From Dactylorhiza incarnata (lineage: Eukaryota; Streptophyta; Magnoliopsida; Asparagales; Orchidaceae), in NCBI GenBank assembly GCA_033032865.1, contig JAWHQI010000068.1, positions 6,634,001 through 6,698,000 of the forward strand: a stretch of DNA of 64,000 nt. The letters run 5' to 3'. Shown one piece after another: positions 46,232 to 57,927 of this stretch. A program made the position numbers and the translations under genes. How positions within the stretch are numbered: position 1 is the first letter of the stretch; the number at the start of each line of letters is the position of its first letter. The notes beneath the pieces are model-generated. The model did no database searches. It worked only from the letters and a program-made list of their open reading frames with translations, and was not told the origin of the DNA.

Positions 46232-49200
46232 TCAGATTGAATCTCCATCTTTCATTCCCAACTGATTTATAAAGAAAATATGTTTCTTTTCATCCAAGGG
46301 TTTGGTGAAAATGTCAGCTCTTTGCAAATCAGTAGAGACGAATTGTAGGCAAATTTTATTTTTATCCACATTATCTCTGATAATGTGTTGCCTAATTTCA
46401 ATGTGTTTAGTCCTACTATGGAAAACTGGATTTTGTGCTATAGATATTGCACTAGTATTGTCACAATATATAATTGAATTATTTATGTTGACACCATCGT
46501 CTAGGAGCTGATTTTGTATCCACAATATCTGTGAGCAGCAACTGTCTGCAGCTATATATTCAGCTTCAGCTGTTGATGTGGACACAGATGTTTGTTTCTT
46601 ACAAAACCAGGACACAAGCCTATCACCAAGAAAATGGCAAGTTCCTGATGTGGTTTTCCTGTCTACTCTGTATCCAGCATAATCTGAAACTGAGAATCCA
46701 GTTAATTCAAATTCAGATGTTGTTGGATACCAAAGTCCTAGATTAGGGCAACCCTTTATGTATCTCAAAATTCTTTTTAATAAAATTAGATGAGATTCTT
46801 TGGGGTTAACTTGAAACCTAGCACAAATACAAGTAGCAAACATTATATCATGCCTACTTATTGTTAAATAAAGTAGTGAGCCAACATTTGCTCTATATAC
46901 TTTCTGATCAACAGGTTTCCCTGATTCATCAGTATCAACAACAACATTAGTGGGCATGGGTGTTTTCATGGTAGAAGAATCAGACATACCAAATCTTTTC
47001 ACTAATTCCTTAGCATACTTAGATTGGGATATGAAGATTCCATTTGGAGTTTGCTTCACTTGAAGACCAAGGAAGTAAGATAGTTCACCCATACTACTCA
47101 TTTCAAATTTAGATTGCATTAGATTGGAAAATCTTTTGCACAAATTTGAATCAGTAGAGCCAAAGATAATATCATCTACATATATTTGAACTAGCAAAGT
47201 TTGATTTTTATGTACCTTGAAAAATAGGGTTTTATCTACTATGCCTCTACATAACTTGTTTTCCAAAAGAAAATTAGCTAAGGTCTCATAACATGCTCTG
47301 GGAGCTTGTTTGAGACTATAGAGAGATTTATTAAGCTTAAATACATAGGAGGAGTGAGTTGGAGAGATGAAACCTGGTGGTTGTTCCACATAGACTTCTT
47401 CTTTAATGTCTCCATTGAGGAATGCACTCTTTACATCCATTTGATAAACCTTGAACTTCTTGTATGCAGCAAAGGCCAAAAAGATCCTTATAGCTTCAAG
47501 TATTGTAACAGGAGCAAAGGTCTGATCATAGTCAATGCCTTCTTCCTGTGAATATCCTTGAGCTACCAATCTTGCTTTGTTTCTCACTATGTTGCCTTGA
47601 TCATCAAGCTTGTTCCTGAAGACCCATTTAGTGCCAATGACTTGATGGTCCTTTGGTCTTGGAACCAAATCCCAAACCTTGTTCCTTTCAAATTGGTTGA
47701 GTTCCTCTTGCATTGCAAGAGTCCAGTTTGGATCTTGTTCTGCATCTTTTATTGATTGAGGTTCAACTTGTGATAGGAAACAAGTGTGCATCTGATTTTT
47801 GTGTAGTTGATGCCTTGTTTGAACACCTGCTGAAATATCACCAATCACTTGTGATATTGGATGATCTCTAACTGTGTTGTGGTCAACAGTTGGAGTTGGT
47901 TCAGCAATGATATCCATTTGGGGAATTTTTTGTTCAGCTGTCACTTGATTTGTGTTGTCAGCAAGATGTGGATGATCTTCTTCTTCACTATCTTCAAGAT
48001 TTTGTGTTGATGGAAGTAAAGATTCTTCTTTCTGTAGATCTAATTGATCTAGCTGCTCACAGAGTGTAGGTACCTGTAGATTTTCTTTGGTAGAAGAATT
48101 CTTCTCCTTGTATAACATGTTAGTTTCATCAAAGGAAACATGCATAGATTCTTCAATTTTGAAAGAGGATTTGTTAAATATCCTATATGCTTTGCTGATT
48201 AATGAATAGCCTAAGAAAATTCCTTCTTCAGATTTTGGTTCAAATTTCCTAAGGTATTTTTTAACATTATTGTGAACAAAACGTTTACAACCAAATATTC
48301 TAAAATAGTTAACTTTAGGTTTCTTCCCTTTAAGTAACTCATAAGGAGTCTCACCCTTAAGTTTATGTATCAAACTAGTATTCAGCACATAATTTAATGT
48401 GCTAACAGCCTCTGTCCAAAAAGATAGGGGCAAATTAGCATCTGCAAGTAATGTTCTTGCTGATTCAATTAGGGTTCTATTCTTCCTTTCAACTATCCCA
48501 TTTTGTTGAGGAGTTCTAGGAGTTGAGAAACAATGTCTGATACTTTCCTTCTCACAGAATTCTTGCATGAGAAGAGACTCAAACTCAGTGTCATGATCAC
48601 TTCTGATCAATGCAACTACAGTAGAGTACTCAATCTGAATGCTCTTAAGAAAGTCTGTAAGAACTTTAAAGTTATCTGACTTTTCTCTCAAAAAGAACAC
48701 CCAAATGAATCTAGAGAAGTCATCTACAATAACTAGAGTGTATGACTTCCCCCCTAAACTCTTTGTTGTTATTGGTTCAAAGAGGTCCATATGTAGCAAG
48801 TATAAGATTCTAGGTGAATCACTTTTAGATAATGATTTAAAACTATTTTTAGTTTGCTTGCCTAGTTGACATGCCCTGCAAAGACCTTCTTTCTTGTATG
48901 AACCTAATGGTAATCCTCTAACAAGGTTTTCCTTAGATAATTTAGCAATGGTCCTAAGATTTACATGTCCTAATCTCTTATGCCAAAGTTCATTAGGTTT
49001 GCTTAATTGATTAAATAAACAAATTTCTGATTTAGATGAGTTGAAGTTTACTAAATAGATATTACCTTGCCTAATACCTGATAAAATAGTAATATTATCA
49101 GAAGAATTAATAAGGCATTTTGATTTGTTAAAAGTTACCTGATACCCTTCATCATATAATTGGCTTATGCTGATGAGCTTGTGCTTCAGTCCTTTGACAT

Positions 49201-49400
49201 AAGTTACCTTTTGAAGGTGACTTCTCCAACCTTGACTTTTCCATATCCTTTTGTTTATCCACATTTGGAGTCTCCAAATATCACTTTTGGTCCAAGCTTT
49301 GCCTTGTAGTTGTTCAGGTGGGCCTTGTTTCCTGTCATATGCTTTGAGCATCCACTGTCCAAGTACCATTGTTCTTTTATTCTTGGATAGTTGTGTACCT
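46232..49400 (-). pseudogene. pol: Copia-5 pol, near complete, protease frameshifted
   Basis: Protease [13 protein letters not shown] is read from 49368 in one frame, with a TAA stop after FGDSKCG and a shift near 49210. The long frame to 46232 (1045 codons; its first ~54 are out of frame) then carries gag-pre-integrase H..H..CRAC, integrase D195, D258 and E294, reverse transcriptase D645 and YVDD 730-733, and RNase H. Changed residues include HMDLFEP (usually GP), SDHDTEF (usually SDHGTEF), [13 protein letters not shown] (usually [13 protein letters not shown]) and GFSVSDYAG (usually SDAD). It is probably inactive. A splice-acceptor-like CTGTTTACAG|GTAC precedes it at 49396-49410. Confidence 0.92.
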
Positions 49401-49417
49401 GTAAACAGAAAAATAAA

Positions 49418-51487
49418 CTAGTTGTTTTTGACCCAGACTACCTTGGGTCCTTTTATATTTCCACAAAACTCTGAAATGAAAGACATTTCAGGCTGATCCT
49501 TATAACCTTTTGGATGATATCTCCTTGGAGGTATTATCCATTCAGTGAAAGGATTGTAAGTATGTGAAGAAAAAGAATTCTGCAAATTTTTTGTATATCT
49601 TCTGTTCGACGAACTGGGTTGAGTTCGTCGATCGCCGTTCGACAAAGGGATGTGCTTTCATCGAGCGCTGTTCAAATAATGGATATATAGAAAATCTGTC
49701 TTCAGAGTTCATCGATCTCCGTTCGACGAATTCGGCTGATTTCGTCGAGCTCTGTTCGACGAATTCTGTTGAATTCCCTTATTCTTGACAGCCTTACTTG
49801 AAATGTTTTCATTTTCATCTACAACCTCTTTGCTTTTAGCAGAGATGAATTTTATGGGTGTAGAGAGTATGTTCTTCTTAATTAGAGGTGGCTCACTTGA
49901 TGATGCACCCAAGCCTAGTTTGCCACTTAATCTGGCATTAACTGTGCTTGTAATGTTCATCAGTTTGATGCTTCTCCCATTTAGGGATTCTTCAAATTTC
50001 TTGGCCTCAGAGATTTTATTCTCAATGAGAATGATTTGTTCTCTAGAGGCAGCCAAATATTTCTTAAGATTAGCATTTTCTTCACTTATTGTATTCATTT
50101 CAGCTAGCTTATGTCTGAGTGAGATTATTTCTTTCTCAGATTTTATTAAGTCTAAGCAAAGAACTTTGAATTCATTTTTGAATTCAACTGAAGTAAAATC
50201 AAAATTGGAGATTACCTGATCAGTATCAATTTCAGCTTCTGATCCTGATTCTTCTTCATCTGAATTGTTAGCTGAGGCATTGATAGCCATCATGCAGAAG
50301 CTCTTTTCTTATTCATCATCTTCATCATCAGAAGAGCTGGATGAAGATGCACTTGCTGACTCACTGCTTGAGTCATAAATTTCCATCAGGCACTGATCAT
50401 TCTCCTTTGATTCTTCTTCATCATCAGATGAGCTGGATGATGATTCTGATTCAGTGTCGCTCCAAGTTTCTGCCACAAATCCACTTCCCTTGTGTTTGTG
50501 CTTGTGGGAGGAAGATTTGCTGGAGTGCTTCTTGTCTTCTTTCTCTTTTATCTTTTCTCTCTTCTGATTCTCTGGACATTCTGGCAGAATATGTCCAGGT
50601 TTCCTGTAGCCATAACAAAAAATTTCTTTAGGTGATGCTTTGTCATACTTTGGCTTTTCCCTTGATCTGGAGTCCTTCTTTCTGAAGTTCTTCTTAGCCA
50701 TCTTATAAAACCTTTTGGCTAGAAGGCTCATGAACTCCTCATCTCTTGGAGCCTTTTCTTCTTCTTCATCTACCTTGAAAGTTATGCTTCTCTTCTTCTT
50801 TGTTGCTGGAGATGAAGTGGATTGTTCTGCTTCCCTGGATTTGACAAGCTGCTCATAGGATTTGAGCTTGCCTAACAATGTTTCAGTTGTAATCTCATTG
50901 AGGCTTCTAGCTTCCTTGATAGGACAGATCCTAGAGTCCCATGTGCTGGGGAAGCACATTAGGATCTTATCATTGACTTCAGTGATAGAGATCACTTTGT
51001 CTAAGGACTTCACCTCATTAATTGTGAGGTTGAGCCTATTATACATGTCAGCAACTGTTTCAGATTCTCCCTTTTTGAAGTTCTCATATTGAGAAATAAG
51101 ATGGGATCTTTTGTCCTTTCTTTCATCAGCAGATCCTTCAACCATATTATTGAGTGAGATCCATATTTCTCTTGCAGAAGTGCATTCTACCACTTTTTGA
51201 AAAATGTCATCAGACATTGTTTGTGTTAGAATGTTCAATGCTTTTGCATCTGCACTTCTTTGCTTTTTCTGGGCTTCAGTCCACTCAGGTGGTGGAACAG
51301 CATTGTTGTTAGTTTTGGTGTCAGCACTTGTTGTTGCTGTGGGAGCTGGAGTTCCTGTCAAAATAACATTGAAGATTTCTTCATCAATTGAGTTCATATA
51401 TAACCTTATCCTTGCTTTCCATAGTGCAAACTTACTGAGATTGCACATAGGAGGTCTTGTGCTAGAATACTCTTTGTTTTGTGCCAT
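49418..51487 (-). pseudogene. gag: Copia-5 gag, degenerate
   Basis: ATG 51487; the first frame is open to 50309 (392 codons): UBN2-type domain with STRPPMCNLSKFALWKARIR, then a Lys-rich stretch. Its zinc knuckle reads CYGYRKPGHILPEC, so the second Cys is Tyr. After a short break, 50293-49709 holds an acidic and coiled-coil region. The C-terminal part is interrupted at 49602-49770 by copies of the LTR word, which add stops; it ends at VVWVKN*, beside the pol splice-acceptor-like site. Similar in order to Copia-4 gag. Confidence 0.88.
49602..49770 (-). promoter_or_regulatory. LTR-word array inside Copia-5 gag
   Basis: About 170 bases with three exact TTCGACGAA, TTCGTCGAT, TTCGTCGAG and mutated copies, spaced 25-50 bases. 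These are the U3 words of the Copia-5 LTR. In gag frame the segment contains stop codons, so it looks inserted or overwritten. Confidence 0.6.
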
Positions 51488-51576
51488 GAGTTTTTAACAA
51501 AAATAAGACTCTAAAATAAATTAAGATCTAATTGATCTTTATGATTCAGGTGTTAGCCTGTAAAGAATCAACAGCC

Positions 51577-53104
51577 CTCTGATACCAATCGAAAGTGGAG
51601 GTTAGATCTTAATGTTACTCTAGAGGGGGTGAATAAAGTATTAAAAACTTTTCCCTTAATTTTATAGCGGAATTAAAATAGTGATATATATATATATATG
51701 TATGTTGAGTGAGTTATAAAAACTGAATAAAGAAAGCAGCACAGCACAAGCAACACAGAAATTCACAAGCACAGAGACACAAGGATTTTTATAGTAGTTC
51801 CCCAATAAACCTGGGTACGTCTACTCTTCTACCACACTTGGTAGGATACACTAGGTTTTTGATTAGGTGCCCTATCACCAAGGGGTTTTTGATCAGGTGT
51901 CCACACACCACAGAGCTTTTGATCAAGTGCTCAAAACCAACAGGATTTTTGTGATCAGGTGTCTTGCCACCAAGAGGTAAACTTTTGAAGGGAGTTTTAA
52001 CCCTATACAAGATGGAATAAAAAGGGGTTAGAATGTTCTTCTCTGTCAACAATCTGAGAGAAGACTCTAGTGGATGAATATGGTGTAAAGCTCCCCCTGT
52101 CTGATTGAAATTATTGACAGCTTGAGGATGGAGCTTTCTCTTGAATCAAATTATCTTCCTTGATAAGCAGATGAATCTGAGAGACAAATGTTTCTCAGAT
52201 TATTGTTGCTCTATAGAAGATTTGAAACTTGCAGCAGAAAGTCTGAGAGATTTGTCTTGAAGATGTTCTCAGAGAAATGAGATGCTGCTTGAGGAAGAAG
52301 ATCAACTTTCTTTTCTTTTCTGAATGATATTTTTTCTTTCTTGACAGAAGCTCTGATATTCTCTATAACTCAGTATATTTTTTTTTGTTCTTGTCTGACT
52401 ATATGAGAATAATCTCCTGTATATCTTCCTCCTATTTTTCTTTTTGAAATCTCTGACAGACATTAATTGCAAATCCCTTATATTAAGGAATAAAATATAT
52501 CTGAAGAGATATTTTGAAAACACAAATCTGCTGCGCCATTTATCTTTTTCCTTTTCCATGTATATGTCCTTTTCCAAGAAATGTCAATGGCTATAATCTT
52601 TAAATAATAAAGGAAATATATCATCCTTACTTATCTGGTGTAATAGATCCGTTGTTGTAGTCAATCTGAGTTCAGAGAATGAAATGATATGATCTGTCTG
52701 AAACTTTCTGAACTTAAATAAGAATTCTTTGATCTGAGCAAAATTCGTCGATCTCAATAAACTTTGTCGAACGCAGATTCGTCGACCGCTGAGACGGGAT
52801 CATCAGCCACTGAGACGGCTGGGTTATGTCGACCACTGAGATGAGATCGTCGACCACAGAGACGAGATCGTCGAAGGCTGAGACTTTAAAATCGTCGAAC
52901 GCAGAGAGCAGTTCGTCGAACGCAGAGAGTAGTTCGTCGAACCCAGTGTAGAGTTCGTCGAACACAGAAACTTAGAGAAATTCTAAGTTCTAGCTATCTT
53001 ATTAGCCTAAAACTATGACCCTTTGACTATACAATGGGGGTCAACTTAATCATAGTCAACACATTATAATCCTAGCCCAAATCAGTAATAGGGTTGTTCC
53101 AACA
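51577..53104 (-). repeat. Copia-5 primer site and 5' LTR
   Basis: Primer site ATTGGTATCAGAGG on the minus strand at 51576-51589, then the LTR to 53104 (TGTTGGAACAACCC start). The U5 end next to the primer site is CTCCACTTTCG, absent from the 3' LTR copy. U3 words at about 52725-52975. A GATAT flank abuts 53104 on the minus strand. Confidence 0.88.
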
Positions 53105-53506
53105 ATATCTGCTAAGAATCTGTGTTCTTCTCCAAGATCCATCTTCTTCAGATTGATGAGCTTGTCCATCTTGAACTGCATTAGTTCCAGGGACCTCTTA
53201 ATCTCATCCCCTGTTAGTTCATCTGTCTCATTTCCATTCTGAAGATCATATGTTTGATTTTAGTGATTCCTCTGTGATCAGTACATCTGTATCATATATT
53301 TTTCCTTTGCGGTAACCATCCTCTCCTATCTGAACATTGTCTTTAAATTCAGTCAATTCTATATCCAGTATTTTGCATCTTGTTGAAATAAGTTTGGTGA
53401 GGCCAGCCTTATGAAATAATCCAAGAATGGCTTTGAAGCTTTCTGCTGCTGCACTGAACAAATCTACGTCCACATCAAATCTTGAGATCACCTTGGGAGG
53501 AGCCAT
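53105..53506 (-). pseudogene. Copia-4 third ORF, N-terminal part
   Basis: ATG 53506 (MAPPKVISRF). About 86 codons are open to a stop at 53246; the reading then continues in a neighbouring frame through a NGNETDELTGDEIKRSLEL segment to the Copia-5 insertion. Opens like the Copia-3 third ORF (MAP..., LLGLFHKAGL versus LFCLLDAAGL). A pyrimidine-rich CTTTGTCTCTGCAAG lies about 15 bases upstream of the ATG. The C-terminal part is at 30143-31478. Confidence 0.75.
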
Positions 53507-53659
53507 TAGGTTGAGTGTACTTGCAGAGACAAAGAGAAGACGAGAGAGAAGAACGGGAGAGCTGGAGAACAGGAGAGCAAGAGAGCAAAGAGAAGGAGAA
53601 TTCAAAAGCGTAAATGTTTTGACGTAGTAATTATTTAAAAGCAGATGAATCGTGGCTAC

Positions 53660-54010
53660 TTAGGGTTTAGGTCGACGCACCGTCGATAACACTTATTATT
53701 TGGAGCGCAAAGCTGTATTGAGATTGCTTCTAGAAGTACTTTTGTGCACGCTGATATATCGACGTTGCGTTGAATAGTACTCGACGTAGCTTCGAGTCTA
53801 TTCAGAGACACTAAGTCGACGTAGTCCTATCGACGTTACATCGATTTCCAATCGACGTAGCTTCGGATTTAATCGGCAATTAATAATTCGACGTATGCGT
53901 CGATATGAACTTGATGCAGCATCGAATTCTACTCGAATTGTCTTCTCTGAGTGCTTCTTGACGCTGGCGTCGAGTAGAAGTCGATGGTACGTCAACTTCT
54001 ATTTGACGCA
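53660..54010 (-). promoter_or_regulatory. internal copy of the Copia-4 LTR word array
   Basis: Seven TCGACG hexamers in about 250 bases, several inside longer words shared with the LTR (CGACGTAGCTTCGA here, CGACGTAGCATCGA at 29323 and 57333). It sits directly upstream of the third ORF, 150 bases from its ATG, in the place of pol. A weak TATA-like TTTTAAATAATTA lies between at about 53625-53637 on the minus strand. Confidence 0.65.
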
Positions 54011-54206
54011 CCTCTTAATAAACAAATCCAATTTTTTTAGAAAATTCTTCCTATTTTCCCAGCAACTTATTTATTGGAAATAGATCATACTATAATGTAC
54101 TAAATATTAAGGAGGATTCAAGGTAGAAATTACTCCCTTGAATAGGTCTTGTTCCTTAATCAAAATCTACATCTTTCTTCCCACTCAATTTTCTCCTAAG
54201 TGGGGC
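54011..54206 (-). other. short non-coding link after Copia-4 gag
   Basis: About 200 bases between gag and the word array, AT-rich with no protease, integrase or RT motif. This is all that stands where a ~3.2-kb pol lies in Copia-5 and Copia-3. Confidence 0.7.
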
Positions 54207-56129
54207 CCTACCTCACCCTGAACAAGTAATTTAAACATGAGAAGGAACCCAGTTTACCTTGGGCCTTTTTGCTTTTACCATTGTAGGGTTCAATGAAAGA
54301 ATAGGAGGGTCTTTCATGATACCCTTTGGGATGATAAAGAATGGTTTTCCCAAACCTCTTGTTTTGATGCTTTAGATGAGTATAGAATATATCTAAATGC
54401 AATAGATCAGCAGAGTGTCTTATTATCTAAGATTTTGTTTTAACTTTTAGGTGATTGTTATTTGATTTCTCTACATTGTTCTTTCTTGAAGGTTTTTCTT
54501 TCTTATTTATATGGATTGTGTTGGGTTTATCTAACCTATCTGAATAACTAGCAGCCTTACCCTTAATTGATGCACTCTTCTCACTGGGTTGATGATCACT
54601 AGGACTTACAAAGGAAATTGGATTTTTCCAGGCAGGTTTCCTAGGTGCTTCTAAGCTGGTGGAGGGCTCTGCTCCTAACCCTAAGTGATTAAATCTCATT
54701 GAGAGATTTTCAGTGATGTCTTTGAGCTTCTGACTCCTCCCATTGAGTGAGTCCTCAAAAGCCTTTGCCTTTGCTAACTCTTCTTTTAATTGTATGTTCT
54801 TTTTCCTAAGTTCAATTAGTTCTAACTCATTATTATTGATTTCATTTATTAGATTCTGATTCCTTAGGTAGATTTCATCATTCTTGAGGTTTCCTAATTC
54901 AGCCCTAGCAGTGTCTAGTTCTTTTTCTACCCTAAGATGTTCAATGCAGAAATCTCTAAAGCATGTTTTAAAATCTTCTGAATTGAATTCAAATTCATCA
55001 AAAATGGATACCTATTCTTCTTCATCATCTGATAACATCCCAAGAGCCATCATGTAGGCTGCTACTGCTTCTTCTTCATCATCACTCTCAGATGATGATG
55101 AGCTCTCTTCCACTTCTGAATCACTCTAGGTCTCAGCATTGAAACCCTTTGCTTCCTTCTTGTCCTTCCCTCTGAGAGACTTCTTCTTCTTATCCTCTTT
55201 ATTGCTGCTCCTGTTCCTTTGTTCTTGAGGGCACTCAGGAGCAATGTGCCTTAGCTTGTTACAAGTAAAGCAGATAATCTCCTTCCTTGGAGTCTTATCA
55301 TACCTGGGCCTTGAGTCTCTTTCTCTTCTCCTTGAGTCCTCAGTCTTGACACATTTCTTGAGTCTCCTTGCTAGGAGATTGAACATCTCATCTTCTGGAG
55401 TAGAGGGCTCTCCTTTAGTAGCTTTCAGAGCTAAATTCCTTTGGACAAGAGCTGGAGTAGTTTCCCTCTCTTCTGCCTCAGATCTGTTCTTCAAAAGCAT
55501 CTCATATGACTTAAGCTTTCCTAGCAAAGCTTCAGTTGAGATTTCTCTGTGGCGTTGGGATTCTCTGATTGCCCAGATCCTTGAGTCCCATGAGCTAGGG
55601 AAGCACATGATGATCTTATCATTAATTTTAGTCAAGGATATTTCCTTGTCTAAGCCTCTGAGCTCATTAATGATAAGACTGAATTTGACATACATATTGG
55701 CAATAGATTCATCAGCTTTCTTTTGAAAGTTCTCATACTGGGATATGAGAATGGACTTTTGTCCTTTCTTTCATCAACACTTCCTTCCACCATGGTGGTG
55801 AGTGAGTCCCAGATCTCCTTTGTTGATTGGCTTTCAACAACTTTCTGGAATATGTCATCTGACATTGTTGACACCAGAATATTCATGGCCTTGGCATCAC
55901 ATGCCTTGACCTTCTTTTCAACATCTGTCCATTCTTTTCTTGGGACATCCTCAGTTGTTGAGGTTTCTCCTGCCTTTTGTCTGACTGGAGCTGGAGGACC
56001 TGCGAGAAGGACATTATAAATGTCTTTATCAATAGAATTCATATATAGCCTTATCCTAGCCTTCCAGAGTGTGAACTTATTCAAGTTACACACTGGGGGT
56101 CTTGTGGAAGCATAATCCTTAGTACTCAT
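54207..56129 (-). pseudogene. gag: Copia-4 gag, decayed
   Basis: ATG 56129 (MSTKDYASTRPPVCNL), homologous along its length to Copia-5 gag. A frameshift near 55755 and stops near 55127 and 55012 break it. The zinc knuckle CFTCNKLRHIAPEC is complete (CCHC). It is followed by an acidic Ser/Glu stretch, a coiled coil (about 54990-54750) and the YHPKGYHERPSYSFIEPYNG segment near the C-terminus. It ends at WVPSHV*, then TTACTTGTTCAG|GGTG, a splice-acceptor-like site followed by no pol. Confidence 0.87.
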
Positions 56130-56214
56130 TTTCTTTATAAAATATATTTATAGAAAAGAAATAAGAGTATGAGGTCTTTTTGATCAAGGTGTTAATCTCT
56201 TAATGATCAACCTC

Positions 56215-57927
56215 CCTCTAATACCAATTAAAAGTGCACAGTGTGCCTCTGAGAATCCTCTAGAGGGGGGTGAATAGAGATTTAAATTTATTTCTATCCT
56301 AACTGTGAAAACAATAAACTTAATTAAGGATTTATGCTCACAAGAACACAGGCAGAATAAATATAATGAAGAAAATAAAAGCAGAATAGAAAGAACTTGG
56401 GACAGCACAGAAAATTAACAACCAGAAGACACACCGAATTTTTTATAGAGGTTCCCCAAAATGTGGGTACTCCCCTCTTCTACCACCTGGTAGGGATGCA
56501 CCATTGTGCCTGAGTCTTTTGGTAAGGAGACTCATAGGACCACTGATCTTTTGACAAGGAGATCATGAACCACCAGATCTTTTGATAAGGAGATCTTGAA
56601 CCACCAGATCTTTTGGTAAGGAGATCTTGAACCACTGAATCCTTTGAAGAGGGATTAATAAAACTCTTTTACAGAATGAGAAAGAAAGTGAAGGAAGAAA
56701 GTTGTAGGAATTCTGTTCTCAGAATTCTTGAGAAGACTGTATGAAGAACAACCTATTAGATGTTCCACAGGATCTGCTCTTGATTAACCCATGCTTTAGA
56801 TAGTGATGAATTGCAGGTGCTTTGTATGTCAGATCCTTTCTTCTTCTGCTGATCTAGATCTGGATGCTAAGAGATTGTGATGAAGAGCAGCTTTCAGATC
56901 CTCTGTTTTATTAAATGAAGAACAGCAGAGCTTTCTTTTCTTTTCTCTTTATCTGTGTTAGGGTTCTTGAGTGAGGGAGAGGAAGAGGAAGCCCTAGCAA
57001 GAAGGAAGACGGTATATCGTGATTAATGCCCTTATCTATTTCTGTCTTCTCTTCTCCTTTTATTCTCTCTATTCAATTTCAAATTTCTTTCCCTTTCTGG
57101 TATGCCCTGAAAAGTTAATCTACCCACGACATTCTCTTTCTTTCCTCTTTAATTCTTGGCCCGTCCATATACTAGGAATATGGTTCCAAGAAACCATTTT
57201 ATCTCCTTCTTTAATGCTCCTTTCTATTTCAGGCAATTATTAAGTCATTGGGGAACGATCTTGAACGATGTGGGCCATGAAAAGAAGGATCAGAGAGATA
57301 GTTGAAAAGATATACTTTTACAGACTGTACTCGACGTAGCATCGAATTCATTTCTTCTCTTATCGATGCAACTTCGAGTTCTTGTAGAAGTAGATTTGAT
57401 TTCATCTCTGCTCTGATTGAACTCTGCTAGTCAACGTTGCGTCGACATCTTATCGACGTGTCCATCGAGTTGATCTGCCTGGCTCTGAACTTCATCTTCT
57501 GTGTCGAGATGAAGTCGACATTTCATCAACTTTAGATGGCTTCGATAGATAACCTGTTCTGCGTCGAGTTGAAGTTGAAGTCATGTCGACTTCACTAGTT
57601 ACTCTGACAATTCCCTGACCTCTACGTTGATATCTATTTGACGTAACGCCAACTTGAGTTACATTGACAGAAAGGTTGAACCACTTGGACTTCTAGTCAG
57701 AGTAGCGTCGATATGGACTCGATGTTGCGTCGATTTCTATTCATCGCAAATGTTAACTTAGCCCAATTATGCTTCCCTTGATCTGGTCCTGACACCCTAT
57801 GTTGAATGTGATATCCTAAAACATCTAATGACCAGAATACCCTTGCTATACAATGGGTACCTCAATTCTAGTAGCTAAAATCACTTTCATATAATTTGTT
57901 AAGTTAAATCAAGGGTTTTTCCCAACA
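56215..57927 (-). repeat. Copia-4 primer site and 5' LTR
   Basis: ATTGGTATTAGAGG on the minus strand (56215-56228), a one-base variant of the Met-tRNA site, then a 1699-base LTR (56229-57927) matching 28219-29917. Flanked by TATTT. Confidence 0.93.

Larger units (their letters stand above)
31479..53104 (-). mobile_element. Copia-5, Sirevirus-like element with full gene set
   Basis: Inserted in the third ORF of Copia-4; the disrupted reading frame continues across the insertion. Flanks AAATC (31474-31478) and ATATC (53105-53109) are a target duplication with one mismatch. Interior, minus strand: primer site, gag (51487-49418), pol (49400-46232), third ORF (35900-33169). Gypsy-6 sits between pol and the third ORF. 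LTRs differ by about 3.5% over 400 bases. Confidence 0.92.
28219..57927 (-). mobile_element. Copia-4, non-autonomous Sirevirus-like element with gag and third ORF only
   Basis: Perfect target duplication TATTT (28214-28218, 57928-57932) inside the Copia-2 LTR. Both LTRs are 1699 bases and differ by about 6% over the first 420 bases. Interior, minus strand: primer site 56215-56228, gag 56129-54207, word array 54010-53660, third ORF 53506-53105 and 31478-30143, polypurine tract near 29920-29930. Copia-5 interrupts the third ORF. No pol sequence exists between gag and the third ORF. Own length about 8.1 kb. Confidence 0.93.

Noticed and set aside
53506..53605. Hydrophobic, signal-peptide-like N-terminal extension of the Copia-4 third ORF
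   Set aside because: The extension begins at TTG, not ATG, and arises from the CT-rich leader; the first ATG is at 53506. A similar extension in Copia-3 begins at GTG.
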